64,000 bases of DNA from Acanthosoma haemorrhoidale (GCA_930367205.1 OV884013.1:93373333-93437332); one strand, 5' to 3'. Shown: positions 20,095-34,914, counted from the first letter of the stretch. Notes: generated by a model not told the origin, from the sequence alone. Made by a program: numbers and translations.

Positions 20095-22817
20095 TTGTTT
20101 ATTATCAACAAACTATGATATGTATTAATCATTCAGAGCCTATACAACACAGAACTTATGAAAAATTAATTTTTACTAAGAAATATATTGTACTTCCTAT
20201 CCGACTTGATCGTACGGGATTTGAGGTCTTTATTTCTAATGAAAGCAATACCGCCTCCCGGTCAATCAATCTCACGTATCTGAGATAATCACCGAGGTTC
20301 TACATAATGCATGCGATTGCGGCTCCACCAGCGAGACAATCATAGAAATGTCAGTTCCAGGCAATAAGTGCCACCTCTATGTTTAATTCATGAGAACCAG
20401 ATTCGGTGTGGGTTGGAATAGGATCTCTAGGTTTGATTTCTCACAGAGCTGTGCTTATCATGCCCTATGTCAAACCTAAATAATTTTTTTAGTGGTTAAC
20501 AAAGCTAATCGACGATTCCGCGAGTAAAAGGGTTAAAGCTTATCTTTAATGCAATAGAAAGTTATTTATTCCCATTTAAATCTCAGAGAAGGGGATTTAT
20601 TCAATCGGCTCTCTTTCAGTGAATGGAATTTTCGTCTCAGTAAAAACTTGGATTAACAATCACGTAATGGCGTTTATTATGAAATTGTTTATCTAATCTA
20701 ACAGATACATAATACAATATTTGCAGTGAACTTCTAGTGATTATTTCTGTAGCCTGTATTTTTTTTAGTCTGTATATTTTTTTAGTGGGTAGATATTTGA
20801 GCACAACAATCGAAAATTGAAATTACCAACCGTCACCAAACACGCTTGCTCTTCAGCTCCACCTACTATGGCGAGTACTTAAACAATAAGTTATGTTAAA
20901 AACGATATGTAGTGTTGGAGGAACAATTTCTAACCACTCTGCTCAAATTCTAAGATTGAAAATGACGAGTTTTGAAAAGCGTTACCATCCACAGGTAATG
21001 TAATGCTGTGTGTTGGCGTAATTACAGGTTATATAATGCACCAATCACGACTAAGGACACACGATGGTAATTTAGCATGATTCGAGGCTATACATAGCAA
21101 TGCACTTAGGGTCTAATACATAGGTGGTAACGCACATGTACAATGGGTCTAATGCAGACTTTGTTTGTGCATACAATTTTATTAGTGTGCCTGTAATAAG
21201 GACATTATATATACGGATATAGTTCTACGGACATAGTTAAGAGAACATTTGACCGTGTATGACTGTATTTACCAACGCATCGATAAAATACCTCAATATT
21301 ATAACTAATTTGTAAAAGATTTTATTTTATTGTTTTTTATGTTATAATTTTACTCTGCAAATAAGTTAAATAAAAAAAAAAACTAACGTTAAGTAATCTT
21401 TGTAGAGGAGAATATTTTAAAAGAAAAGAAAGAAAAGCTTTATTATGAAGTACAACCAAAACACTGGTATATACAAATATCAAGAGTTATGTTACTACAT
21501 TCTAGTTGGGATGTTTAGGGACGAGTGTCTGGGAAACAAGTGGGGACTGGGGCTAAAGCCGAGACATATGTGTATAAGAGAAGGGTATTTCCGCGAATTG
21601 GGATGGAGGTCTTGGAAAGAATGCGGTTGCTTACTTAAAAATATCAGAGACTTCCATGAAGTCACGAGGCAGGTATACAGTTCTACTCAATCACTTCTAC
21701 TTTCAGCATTATATATAATATTAGCATTACAATATTCTTAGCATTATATAACTGTTGAGTAAAGAAGGTTTTTTTCTATGATGTAAATTCAGGAATTCAT
21801 TTTGAAAATTGACATGTTCCTGAGACTGCCCGGTAATAGGCCATATATTTGGAGGATAATTCTTTTAAGTTTCGGGTAGTTAACCGAAATTTGAAGATTG
21901 GTACAATGAAAATATTCTCATATTAGAAGCGGTCAAAGCCACCGGCTAGAAGCTAAGGCTGTTGATAATCTATAAAGTGGAAGAAATGTTCAGGCAGACA
22001 TTTTACTGATCAAAAATTAATTATTAGCGCGTTCATCCAATATATATAGGCCTAGAAGAAGTGGATGCCAAGCCTGAAAACGGTTCATTTGAGCAAAAAA
22101 AAAAAGAAGATTACATTCTTAAGGGCTCTAATAAATGCCAGAAACAACGTAAACGTAGACACGGGCACAAGCAGGACCTATTTTGGCCTTTAAAAGACAT
22201 ATTATCTCCCCTGTATCTGAATTTTGTATGTTGAAACATCTTGTCCTGATATATGTTTGCTATCAAAAAAATAAACCTAAAACACCTGGCGTCACATCCT
22301 ACAAAGAATATTGCTGTGAACACGTCGGAACAAAAGTTTGCAACTGATGGAGTATTAACAGAAGGATATGGCCTGAATAATAAAGGCTGTGCAGGACTCC
22401 GCATGCCTGTTCAGGCCTGAAAGAATGCTACTGGAGAAACAGAACCAAATCTAAATAAAATTGTGCAGACAGAATGCTGGGGATGGAATTTTAGGTCGCA
22501 GCACACGATAAAGACCCTGGGCATGCAATATTACCGAAAGCCCGGACACCGTAACGCGTAAAATGAACGAATTTAAAGGTCAAGTCAACAACAAGCAATT
22601 GAGAGGAAAACCATTTCGAGTGGAAACCATGAAGAATGGAATATCAAGAGGAAAATTGATATAAAACTTTAATGTTTCCATACTGCCGTATGTTATGTTA
22701 AAACTAGTAAGCTCTGATGGTTGCCAGTTATGCTTCAAAAGTGAATAATCATAGGCCATACAAAAAATTAAAGTTTAACTATTTCGCTTGGGTGTGAGCG
22801 TGAAGCATAACGGTTTA
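20095..22817. other. No gene recognised
   Basis: AT-rich DNA. The block at 21430-21490 resembles 16085-16145 (minor dispersed repeat). A frame at 21445-21741 has no recognisable motif. Confidence 0.45.
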
Positions 22818-22819
22818 TA

Positions 22820-23973
22820 AAGGGTGTCCCAGAATTAACGCAAGATTTGAATTTGCCGCCATTTGTGCAGTAAAGTGCTAGGAACCCTAAAAAAAAAAAA
22901 AAAAATGACAGCTGACAGTTTAGGGTTAGTAAAAATGAAGCGTTACACAATAGAACAAACAACCTGTCTTTATTGTTGAACATTACTCAAAAATAATAAA
23001 AGTTTGGCAGCAGCAGTTCGAAAATTTCAAACAAAATATGGTCGGAATAGTGTTTTGACTTCATCCACTGTGAAGGGATTACTTGAATAATTTAGGGAGA
23101 CTGGATCAGTTGGAGACACTAAACACACTGGTCGTCCAAAAACAAGCCGTTCAAATGTCAATATCGAAGCAGTGCATGAGAGTGTTGTTGAAAATCCAGG
23201 AACATCAATTTGGCGGCGTAAACTCAGTTCTTTGTGCCGAAATTGAATGATATTGGTGTGGCCAATATGTGGTTTTAACAAGAAGGTGCCACATACCATA
23301 AAGCCCATGAAACACTTCTTTTTTTTTTTTTCCTTAGCTCTTAAACTTATAAAAGTAGGATGTGGGAAAAGAAAAATTATTTTGGGCTAATGAGTGCCTT
23401 TCACTAAGGGGAGTCCCCCATTTGAACGATGTATGAGAAGGATATTGGGTGTGGAATGCCTAAAGGAGGCGGGTGGAATCAGGAAGGTAGTGAGAGTCTA
23501 CCGAGGGTGGAGACTAGGGGTACCTATGCAATGGTTTGTAGTCGGCCAGGTCAAACCTGGCCCACCCCGGCAACAATACTGCATGAGACATTTCCAAGTC
23601 GTGTACTCTCTCGTTTCGGTGACCAGAATTGGCCCCCTAGATCGTGTGATTTAACACCTTTAGATTTCTTTTATGGGTTATTTTAAGTGAAAGGTGTATG
23701 TCAACAAGCCCACATCCACCCGTGCACTAAAAGAGGAAATTGAACGCTGCATCAACGAAATTCAACCACATTTATGCCAAATGGTCATGGAAAACTTCGA
23801 CAAAAGAGTGCGTATGTGCCAGCAAAGTCGTGGAGGCCATTTACCCGATGTGCTATTTCATAAATAACCCTATCCTATTTACTTTATAATTCAATAAAAA
23901 AATAACAACAAAAATTATAACAACTGTGTTTTCTATCTAAATCAAATCTTGCGGTAATTCTGGGACACCTTCA
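22820..23973 (+). mobile_element. mariner/Tc1-superfamily relic with replaced centre
   Basis: Terminal inverted repeats of about 28 bp (GGTGTCCCAGAATTA-CGCAAGATTTG) are flanked by TA at both ends (22818-22819 and 23974-23975). On the + strand, from ATG 22935, comes an N-terminal helix-turn-helix part (AVRKFQTKYGRNSV, TGRPKTSRSN) with in-frame stops. It passes without the first catalytic Asp region to QEGATYHKAHETL. About 265 bases of unrelated sequence then follow (about 23311-23575). Last comes the C-terminal part containing NWPPRSCDLTPLDFF, the third catalytic region. The transposase is dead. Confidence 0.85.
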
Positions 23974-23975
23974 TA

Positions 23976-26900
23976 TATTTATATTCCCTACTTGGAACAG
24001 ACTTTTACAAAGAACAAGAAAATGGTGCAATTGATTAATTGTGAGTATGAAACCTGGAAATTGAACATTCCACTTATTAACATTTGTATTAAGTACTCAT
24101 TTATTTGGCATTTTTAAGAACTAAATATGCTATCTATTAACTATGATAAATGGATCGATCAAGAAAGTATTTATCCCCAATATTTGCAAACGTGTGAAAG
24201 GCCATTCAAGCATAACTTGCCCAACGCTCAATTCACTATGCAAACTTTGACAATAGATTTTTGACAATTTGATTTTTCCTAAAGATTTCTTAAGTTTTTT
24301 TAGGACACGTCACCGCAAGGTGATGTACAAGTTATTGATGTCCACACATTCTTGTTTACAAAAAATTGTTAATTTTGGTTTAACGACAGCGATATTTTAA
24401 TTTAAAGTGACTTGCTAACGTGTCTTGGTGATTGTATATTAAACTTTAAGAAAGCAAGGAAAGGACACAATCTACAAATTGTTTATATGTATATCACACT
24501 CTCTATAATTTTACTTAATGTTGATGGTATATTGATATAGTTTATTCACTAGAACTTAGTGGATATTTTAGTAAAAATATATGTCAAAACTTAATTTTTT
24601 TTTAAGTTAGTATCCAAGCTTTTATTTTTCTAAGTAGGCTTCTGCTCTTTCTAGTATTAACTTAAAAAGTTCGTTATTACAAGTTTTCATATTTTAAAAC
24701 CTAACCCGATATTTATGTGAACATTATTTCACATTAGTATGAATTATAATCTTAATACCGTGTGGGTATTACTTAGAAGTTGATCAATGTTTGCTGAAAG
24801 AGAGGGAGCAAGAAAAATATCAAAGAGTGGAGCTTTGACTCCATATGCAAAATGATTGCTAGCTGGTGGAACGAATGGACACTAAGAGCCGCTCCACCGA
24901 CCCTCCATCCAGGCTTTAATATTAATCCGAGTCAGACCCTCACCACTCAGGCTTCGGTGGCCGAATCAAATGAAAATCCGTCGACAAACATTGACAAAGC
25001 CGATCCGGTCTGCCCTTGGCAGAACATTTTTATTAGTATGTTCTACTTCAAAACAGGAAGGTCAAACGAAGGTCCGCTTGGGGGAGAGGACAAAATTGAA
25101 GTTTGGAGATTAAACTGGGGCAGATAAGGGGGGGAGAGGAAACAATTGGCGTATATTTGAATACACACATGTTGTTAGCTCTTGACTTTGACTTCGTTGA
25201 ATTTCCAGTTAATTTCTCAGCCTATACATTGAAACAGGTACAGGCCTATAATATGTTCTTGGGCTGTGTATTCAACGATAGTAGGATCCAACCCTTTGAA
25301 AATGTTTAAGGTATATTCAACAACAACCTAAATGAACCCTATTGTTGTATAAAATATAATAATGCTGCAGGTAATACAGATTTACCCTAAAACATCCACA
25401 CACACGTGCTACTAAAATTTTTAATGCATAGAGAAATAGAATATCAGTAAAATAAGTAAAAACACTCTAAATAGATATACGTACCTAGGCATAATAGTAA
25501 CCTAAATAGTGTAATAATAATAAAATAAAAATGAACTCACACAAACTTTACGTTTGGCCCAAATGAATGTCTCCTTCTGTGTTAATTATGAGGAAGTGGT
25601 GTGAAAGTTGTTGGGTAACGAAGAGTTGCCAAAGAGAGGTACCAAAGAAGTATTTGCGATTATGGAATAGTGTTAGCCATTTCAACTGTCAATAGAACGG
25701 GGTCATTAAAGAATCTCTTTGGACTGTGCAATGATAAGGAACTTTGACTAAAGTGCCTTTGAAATTGGTTATGTTGATTAGTAAGCAATTTCTTACCTTT
25801 TAGAATACATCTTGTCTTGGGAATATTAACACAAGTGAATTTGGACAGCCCATTCAGTCAGTTAGCATTTCTTGTGAAATGTTCCAAGCTTTTATCAAAG
25901 TGTGAAGGGCATAAAGAACGGTAAACCGGTAAGTTATCGGCATAAAAATGCTACTTGTAGTTTTTAGGATGTTTAGGAAACCATAAGACACAAAAGAGTA
26001 GCGGAGGTAAAGATGAATCTTGTGGCACACCTGTGTCTATTAAATACTTATCTACTCTTTGAATTGTAAGCTTTCTTCAGTCGAAGGAATGTTTTTTGGG
26101 AAGCTGCGCTATTCACCAACAGGATAAATCCACTCATTAGAAACGAACACATTATATAAATATTTCCTTGCAAGGTTTTAGGATTTTACTATTTCGTTTA
26201 ACTAAAATGTTATAAATAGATTAATATTGCAATTACATTTTTATGACCAAGAATAGTTAACATTGGAGAGGTAGCGACAGAAAAATGCCGAAAATTCCTG
26301 TTGAGAGCTTTCCTGAAAAGAAAATCAGATAAGTCGTACTTGATTTTTTTTTTCTCTGTCCAACGTCTTCAGTAAGTATGTCTTCAGAAACTTCACGGGG
26401 GAGCTATGGCAGCGAAATCAGCCGACGATAAAAATGAAGTAGCTCCGAAATTGCAGTTCTATCTGTCTGATGGACGGAGGCCACAGCCACAACATTAAGG
26501 GCAAGTTACGACGCTATATTATTTCTACCAAACCCAGCAGAGACGCGCCCCTAGGGGGAAAAAAATAAAGATTTCCCAGAACTCGGAATAGCTACTTCCA
26601 GAGGAAAAGTATGCTTCCCATTTTCTACGTGCCACCATGCTGAATGTTTTCTTTTTTTTGAAGGGGAGGGTCCCTTTAACCCTCCTGTATTACAGTAACT
26701 AAGAGCATTCCGACTAAAACTAATCAACTAAATTGTCAAATACTTTCTGTTGGAACAATAAATAATGTCACTGTAGAATTTTTTACTTTACTTTAAAACA
26801 AATTCATTGAATTTATAGTGAACGGAAACGATTCCATTAATTAAAAGTAATTTATGAAACGTTTTAAAAGTCATTTTCTAATTTTGTCTGACGGTTGACT

Positions 26901-29900
26901 TTTTTTCTGCTTCGGAGAGAGCAGCTCACTCAAAATTCCCACTAAGCTTTTAGTAAAATGGTTTTGAAGAACTACTTTAATATGCTATAAACTTATAAAA
27001 TAGCTATTTAGTTAAATTTACAGTTAATGATAATAATTATTAAGGAAGGATGAACGCATTTATCAGATTGGCAGTTGATTTCCTTCTTAAAAGCATATTA
27101 CTACATATTACTCGCATCTTACTAGTAAATGTAGTATATTTTATTCCCATGCATGTATTTTCCTTTTGAACAAAGTGAAAAAACAGATCAAGTGAAAATA
27201 GATTTTTTTTTTTTAATTTTTACCAAAACACACAATTAAATACTCTCGGTTACATGTAAATACATTAAAAATCTTAGAAAAAATATTTATATAAATATTG
27301 AAGAATTAAAAAAAAAAAAATGTCCCTTCTTCTCCTATTTTTTCAAAGCACTTCAAAACTACAAAAACTTCCATTGAGGTTTCAGTTAATTTCATCAGTT
27401 TTAAAGAACCAATATATATATATATATATATATATACGTAAAAAAAAATTTAATGTTTTAAGGATGAAAAATGAGGCCCTGGCAGGCTCAAGGCCAGAAC
27501 TGAAGGGACATCGCAGGCTTCATTTGGTCAGGTATCAATCATAGTACTTCCTTCCTTCGGTCATGCGCTTTTCCGATTGTTGTTGATGTAGATTGTAAAT
27601 GAATTTGGAATCCTGGTGACCCCTACCACTAGTAATTGAATAAACGGTGATTCAATTGAAGTTTTTAAGTCAACAATTTATTCTTGCGTAAAGCCTTTTT
27701 AATATTTAATCAACAAAACTGTAATTGTTTTCTTTATTTTAAAACATGTTATCATCATTGAAATGAACATATTTCTACATAAAATCGCAACACGTGTGTA
27801 CATTTTATCCTAAACATGTTTAATCATGAATATTCACAAGTGTGCATGCGTGGAACCATTCGTTGTTTGCTTAGGCACACTCCCCCCCCCCCTCTGCCCA
27901 TGTATGTGTTTGAACAAAGGGAAGTGGTGAGCAATGACAGCTTACATTCTATCTGTGAGTTCTTCATGACTTTTGGACTCATGCCTGATATTAAAGTATA
28001 TATACATTTAAGGATCTTAATAAATAAATAAATACATAGTATTTTACACGAATTCCAACATAATAGAGACATAAAATTAATAATTAAAATTAAAGGTACG
28101 TTCTTGGTTTGAGTCTCTGTTGTATAGACTGGCTTAGTTGAAAGAATACTGTCTCTGATGATAATGCAAATCAATTATAGCACCTCTTCCATTCGTTCGT
28201 ACGCTCTTCTGATTGTTCTTGATATAGAGCATTGCAGATTTGATTCACCTAGTGCCCGTAGCTCCGTCGTTAAGAGTTGTGTTAATTTGCTTGTCTTGTC
28301 TTTGATGGGCTCGCGCTAGTGGAGCTACGAACAGTTAACTAAGTGATGTGGTACTAGTGTTTGATTTAGTAGCGTATACCTGTTGATTAGTAGGTAGAGT
28401 TGTGTGTTACTTCCCGGGCAGTCTTTTAACTAAATAATTTAAGTTAAAAGCAATACGTTATGAGAAAAAGTTGTTAATATTGTTTGGAGAAAACACTCCA
28501 AAAAGAGCTTTTCAAGGAAGCTTTTGAGTCCATCAAAAAATCTGTTGTTTATTGTTACATCACCAGTCGATGTTTTGCCTATTCAGTCATCCTAAGGACT
28601 ATGATACCACCTTTAAATTCGTTACTTAAAGCTTTGTGAATATTAAAAGTTACTTCAAAAATTTAATTAGACCATGCGTTTAGGTCATTTAGCTTGTTCC
28701 AGGATCGGCTTGAATAGGCTCGATAGGGCAATACCACTTATAAAACTGCTAAGCTGTCAGTAAGGAAGATCGAAAAAAAAACTTAGTTTTCTTATTGTGA
28801 TGCAAATGTCTTCCCTAAGCCAGAGCAGAGTTAAAGTAGTTAAGCACGAGTTAGCGGTGAACGGGCAAAGTTCCACAATTGAATCTGAACTCTCATGCCC
28901 ACCTTCGTTCCGAACAGACGTCTCTCGATTCATCTTGTCGCGAGGGAAGCCACTTCCTCTTAATCCGCGTTAGCATGGCTGAAGGAATAATGAGTCCTAT
29001 GTATGGCATTTGAGGCGAGGGAATTTCACATTAATTATATATTCGAGGTAGATCATTAAAACCACAACTGTGGCAGTAATAAAACAATAATCGTAAAAGC
29101 TGCTAAATTAAAATAACTCAGCATCTAAAACTGGACTATTATTAGACTGGCTTACGTGGCCAAGATATTTTGTATAGATGCTACCTTCCAATTAAACTTT
29201 TTCTTTCACTTAAGGTGACTTTTAGTTAGTTCCCCAAAAATTAGATTTCACCAATTTTCTGTTGGTTTAATCTGGAATTCATTAAATGTTTCTAAGTAAG
29301 TACTAGTAGTAGTATACTAGAAGTAAGTAGTAGGTATAGTACTCCATGAAATTAATTCGTAAGTACTAAGTGGAGAGATCTAAATTGGCACATGCTTTCG
29401 GACTTTGTACAGGGAACTTTCGCCCTTTACAGCAAAGATGTTTTAAGTTTAACTAACTAAATAAACAAATTGATTACGAGCTAGGTTGTTGTTGATAAAA
29501 CATTCAAACAGTATAAAATACGTGAGTGTTAAGGGTACCATACCCTTAATCTCGGATAGAGTCTACCCAAATAGATTTTAGTGCTGAACAATAAATTTTT
29601 TCCTACAAAAACATGTGGAAAGCTAAAATATTTACAAAAAATTATTTGAATTGACTTGATCAGCGCATTTAATAACGAATTGTGCAATGCTTTGTTACTG
29701 TTTTAAGCCCTAGAGAAAAATAAAATCTTTAACTCTTGAAAAGCTTCAGAGCTGCTCTGTGAGTTAAGAGGTATATTTTTTTTATTTCTTTTTTCTGGTT
29801 TTATTTTTTATATATAACTAATTATTGAAGTTGTCTAGTGATTTTTTCATATAATAAATTCTATTATGCTCAGCATTCATTTAGTATACAGTGTGCAGCA

Positions 29901-31637
29901 AGATCAAACAAACATCCTGAAACTAAGTGTTTAATCCTAATTGCATAATTAACATTTTTTTGCTTAATAAAGATATATTTTATTCCAAGTTTATGCCAAA
30001 ACATTTTTCGTTAAATTGTAGGCTTTTGTTGGCTTATTTCACAGAATTACGTTACCTAACATTTCAAACTCCAAGATTGATAGAAATATGGTTCTTAGGT
30101 AAAAATAAGATTCCAAAATCGTGCTTTTCTGTGTAAAAAACTTTCCTTCCGACGAAATATTCTAGAAAAGTAGTGTGAGGGATATCCTTCCTACTTATAT
30201 TTGATATTTAATACCTCAATAAAATTATGTATTTAATCACTGTGATCATTTTAAGCTGCCTAATATGACACAGCTTGGTTCTGAGCCAGCGTTCCAATAT
30301 TCATTCTGCTGCACGGTTTGACCCTCACCCTTCTCCACCCCTTCAACGACTACTCTATGAAATTTTCCATTGCCACGTGTCTGTTTGTTTCTGCCTTCAT
30401 TGTGCAAAAACATGCATTGGATTGAAATATGTTTTATTTTGTCTATTAAAAAAAAATGATACTTATTTAATATCCTATTACAATTATTTTAATGATCGCG
30501 TGAACCAATATTAAATATAAGTAATACTTTTGTTTATGAACTTTCAGTGTTTGAAATTCCAAACATCGAATGCAATTAAATTTTTGTAAACAATATGATA
30601 TCTACAAAATGAAGAGATGGACACTTATCAAATAATGTTCTTTTTTCATTAATTTTTTTAAGCACTGATAATAGTTTTATGGCACTTTTACTAACCATGT
30701 CGCTACTATATTGACTAAACAGTCAAAGTCCCCCATTATCTCACATTAGGTTGAGATCTAGGCATACTAGATAATATCAGATACATATTAGAAATGTTAT
30801 CCATCAATACATTTTATAAAAACCTAAAACTCTCTTTCATGAACGTAAGCCATTTACAATCTGCTCTAATAATTCATATATAGCAATGAACTTACAGCAG
30901 TTACTCAAGCATTGCCCTTTTTAATGTTCCAAGATCCGCAGAGTTAATTGAATATCTCTTAATGAATATCGCTAAGGGGATAGTGGTTTATAATTATATA
31001 AGTCTTCTGTTTTTTTTTAAAGAATATTTCGGTTTCAAATATTGTGAGTAGCCTAAGCGCGGAATATACCAGCTTACGTTTAGTATGTTAACGAAGTACA
31101 ATAAAATTTTGTTTCCATAATTATCACATTGTATGACCATAAATAAAGAAGTACATAATTTTCACCGCTTAAGAACATTTTATGGAAGAATGAACTCTTG
31201 GCCAGCATAAAAATCCTACTTTTTAATGATCAATTGATTAATATTTTTACCATTATTATAAGTATAATTGATAGTTCGTAACTTAGGGCTCTATTTACTA
31301 ATAATTTAGGGCTATATTTACTATTGTCGGAAGCTATAGCTTAGCTAATAATTGTACTCAATGTACGACAACCCACTCCGAGAAATCAAATACACAGAGA
31401 AGGTGTAGAAATCATCATTTATGAATAGAAATTGTACCAATCAGGCTGATGATATCACAAGTCTGACGCATTAACACATATTTAATCACTACGCACCCAA
31501 TCAAAGCTGAGCCATGAACAGACTAAATTACTGGCAAACAAGACCTTTCTTATTGCACTATTTACAAAACGACATATTAATAGAAGCGTTTAATACAATT
31601 ATTTCAATCCACACTAAGAAATATAAACAAAATTTAC
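23976..31637. other. Long AT-rich stretch without recognised genes
   Basis: Apart from a short TA tract (27412-27434), a C-run (27883-27893), poly-A and poly-T runs and a few small frames without recognisable features (for example 24852-25127), I see no gene, long repeat or RNA. Slightly higher GC occurs at 26400-26560 and 30290-30400, but neither carries a recognisable product. Confidence 0.45.
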
Positions 31638-31827
31638 TTGGTGCATAAAGTATTGGTAAATGGTGCATCCGCTATCAAGCTAGCTGTTTGCACGAGTTCA
31701 TGCCGCAATGATGCAATTAGAACTCTGTCGACCTCACTTGGGATTTGGAAGGGTAGAGGCAGCTTCATATTTCTCTTGGGACCGGAGTACTGGGTTACCA
31801 GAGGGCATAATTTAATTGATACCACTA
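31638..31827 (-). other. Possible exon, unknown product
   Basis: A minus-strand open segment of higher GC than its surroundings. It is preceded by TTTATAG (possible acceptor, with a poor pyrimidine tract) and ended by CCAA/GTAAAT (good donor, GT at 31637-31636). The translation includes PFQIPSEVDRVLIASL and ELVQTASLIADAP, which I do not recognise. Its strand agrees with the receptor exon at 62 kb, but I see no sign that it belongs to that gene. Chance is a real alternative. Confidence 0.2.
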
Positions 31828-31829
31828 TA

Positions 31830-34504
31830 AATTTAATACATAAACTGTATCCTGGGTCATTAAGGGTTTTCTCAATTATTTAACAAAATACAAATAACAA
31901 TACATCTGTATACAGAAAAGATTAATATCGAAAGACGAAAGTAAACATTTATAACGGGTTGAATTCAGAATTTCAGTTCTAAACAAAAATAACTCTGTTT
32001 TTACCTCTTTAAGCTTTTCAAGTTAGGTCCATTTCTTATTTGGGCATTAAGTAGGTAACCCAAGCGGCCCAGGGTTGATTAAGTCACGACCCTCTTCTAA
32101 CACATAACAAGCCTCTGTGTCGTCCAAAGAATGTCCAACATTTTACTGTCTCACACAACAGTGCCATGGCATTTTTTAATTACTTTCAAAATAAGCAACC
32201 TTTATGGAAATCCGTGGGTTCTTTTAGAGACCGCAGTTCAAGCTAGGGGATTCAGATTTCTGTTCACAAATATATTAAGGTTTCTATAAGTGTAAATAAT
32301 TTTGTTGAGTATGATAATAAATTACCGGTCTTTATCTCATGAATAACAAAATTTGATATTTTGACTTTTCCAAACTATAATCACAAAATGTTTTTAGTGA
32401 TTAACCTCTCATTCACCGCTTTTTATTTGTTTGTTCGTTTTAGGGTATGGCAAAGACAAAAATCGTTCATCCCCACAATTACACGATCGTTTTTCTTGAT
32501 TTTGGTTTTACAACAGGAATTCTAATTGTTTCATTATTTTACATCTATTTTTCTTGAAAAGATATTTATTAACGGATTTTGAGGTATTTATACTATTAAA
32601 CCCAGCAAATAATTGCATTAAATCCCCCCAAAAGCGTGAATAAAATTCTTTCCATTTGCTGTAAAATTATATTAAAAGTTAAGATGATTAAAAAAAGTAG
32701 TGTTGTAAGACCAATATCAAGAAAATAATCTATATATGAAGATATGAATGACCTTTGTAGTTACCTGCTTTACCTCTAAATAAAATCATGGGCGGTAAAG
32801 AAAGTTTTTATGATTTTATGTAATTATAATTAAAAAAAAAAATCATTACAAATTGACCATGGCGTCGTTATCTTTACTTGTATGACATATTCAATTTTTT
32901 TTTCTAAGTGTAGCTAGTTAATTAATCATCTAACTCGTTTTTCATTAAGATGCCTAAAATTTTAATGTTTTTTATATCGTACCTCTGTGTAAAATTCCAT
33001 GCCTCTTGGTTTCACACGAGAGCCACATGAGAGTGAAAATAAGAACAATAAAACACTAAAATTCGCCGCAGCCTCAGTGTGGTTTTACTCCTTCTGAACA
33101 TATTGCTGATTGTTTTTTTCACGAAACGTGCTGATGTTTCTGTTTGCTCTGTTAAGGTGCGGTGAGAGGTTTTCAAAAACGTGAGCGAAGTCAAATTCTT
33201 TCAGTCAAGGGCAAACAGTGTAATGTTTGACTTACTTATCTGTGGTCGAAGTGGATCAACGATGAAATTTCCGGCAGTTCACACACCATCTTCGACAACT
33301 GAGGATCCCGGAACACTTCTTCATGTTGTCATGTCAGTATTACACATCACTTTTTAAAAATGTCATGGCTGAAACATTGGATTCAGCTTAAAGTTTAACA
33401 ATCAGAAAATATGATAATTGTGAAAAAAAAATTGTACCTCATCAAAATGAATCGTTTGACTTTTCTATAGTTTAATGTGTGTGCAAATATAGCTGTTTAA
33501 ATTAATTTTTTTTTTTTCAAAAATTTTCTTATCGAAAATTTGTCCATTTTATTCCAATGTATATTCTCTTACACAGGTTAGAGAACTATGAGCTACTATG
33601 TGAAATATAACCTACTGTATTAACTACTATGAACAACCAATACTTCTCAGAATTATACAAGTTAATATTCAGATTTATTTCCTCCAGGGTAGGAGGAAAA
33701 CTATACCCTTATGAATAGAAGAACCTCTAACCGATTAATGGAAGTGAAGTTCATAAAGTCTGTTCAATGAGTTGCTTTCAAAGGGGCAGAAAATGCATTC
33801 CACAAAACTACGATGCCGACTTCTGAAAGAGGAACTTTATGGGAAGTTGGATGTTCTACTTGAGAGGAGACTAAACCAATCTCAGAAATGGGATACGATC
33901 AAGTAGAGAAAAACAAAACTTCGTGAACAAGAATTACTACTAATGATGTTTGGAGGAAAGTTCTTAAATCGTAGACACTTGAGCAGTCTCTAACCTAATC
34001 ATAAAATATTGTTGATGGTCTAATTTTGATCAATAAGGCCATCGGGTTTATAAAATATGTTAACATAAAATTGTGACATTAAGTAGTTTAGCGTGAGCTG
34101 CTTACCATGTTCATAATGATTTGATGAGTGTCAAATACCTTTTTTGCTCCCCAAGGAATCTAAATGTTGCTTGTCTTTAAAAAAATGATAATATCCATAA
34201 TCTAGTAAAGTTATAAAGATTTGTTGATATTTTTTTTTAAACTTCAAAAAACAGAAAAGGCTCTTATCTGTAAATGACTACCGGTTTTTAGGACTGAATG
34301 ATAGTAATGTAATTATGTTCACCACCATAATTACGAGTGTCATAAACGCTCAACGGGAGAGATCTCGTCGACCTAGCACCATCCCGGTGAGGATCGAAAA
34401 GAGAAAAACCTGTGGTATTTCACCTTTGTTAGTGGCTATCTTGATTCGTGTTTGTTTATTAATCTCACACCAAAAGATCTTAATAGCTGTTCCCATAAAG
34501 TGCA
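31830..34504. other. No gene recognised
   Basis: AT-rich, with scattered short runs of A or T. No repeat or coding pattern was found. Confidence 0.45.
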
Positions 34505-34910
34505 CGATTTTCAGGAGAAAAGGTACAGGCAAGGTACAGGTTATTTACGTGGTTTTGGAATTACCACGAGTTTAAAATGGATCTGATAGTAGGTGAAAAC
34601 CGTTTGGATCCTAAAGGCAAGTGAGTACCGGAAAGAGGCGAGGCAGGCTGGACCGCTGGGGAGAGACTCTATTCTTTATATTTCGAGGTCTCCAGAATGC
34701 CGTTGTCTGCATGGAAGGGACATTCTCCGAGGATATGCTAGTTTTGCGGACAGAAGCCAGGAATATCCACTGCGAAGATTGTGGAAGCTGACAGTGCCAA
34801 GTCTAGAGCTAATGGGTAAGGAAATAGAGACGTACATAGGTAATTTACTAAGCAAACCATGGCTGAGTAGAGCCATTCTGGATGGTACCAAAATTAGTTT
34901 TTGCTGATAA
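34505..34910 (-). repeat. Diverged LTR fragment of the 49744-50620 family
   Basis: Keeps, in reverse orientation, blocks in the same order as the solo LTR: TTTTCAGGAGAAAAGGTACA, CACGAGTTTAAAA, GTAGGTGAAAACCGTTTGGATCC, GAAAGAGGCGAGGCAGG, then GCTAGTTTTGCG. It is more diverged than the 18735 copy. An apparent 104-codon frame over it is incidental. Confidence 0.6.
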
Positions 34911-34914
34911 CAAA

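Noticed and set aside
23027..23308. 93-codon minus-strand frame
   Set aside because: It is antisense to recognisable mariner-like transposase sequence on the + strand.
24852..25127. 91-codon + frame with normal composition
   Set aside because: No motif, no splice context and no repeat partner; nothing supports it beyond being open.
34593..34907. 104-codon + frame as a gene
   Set aside because: The sequence aligns with the solo-LTR family in reverse, so the frame is incidental.
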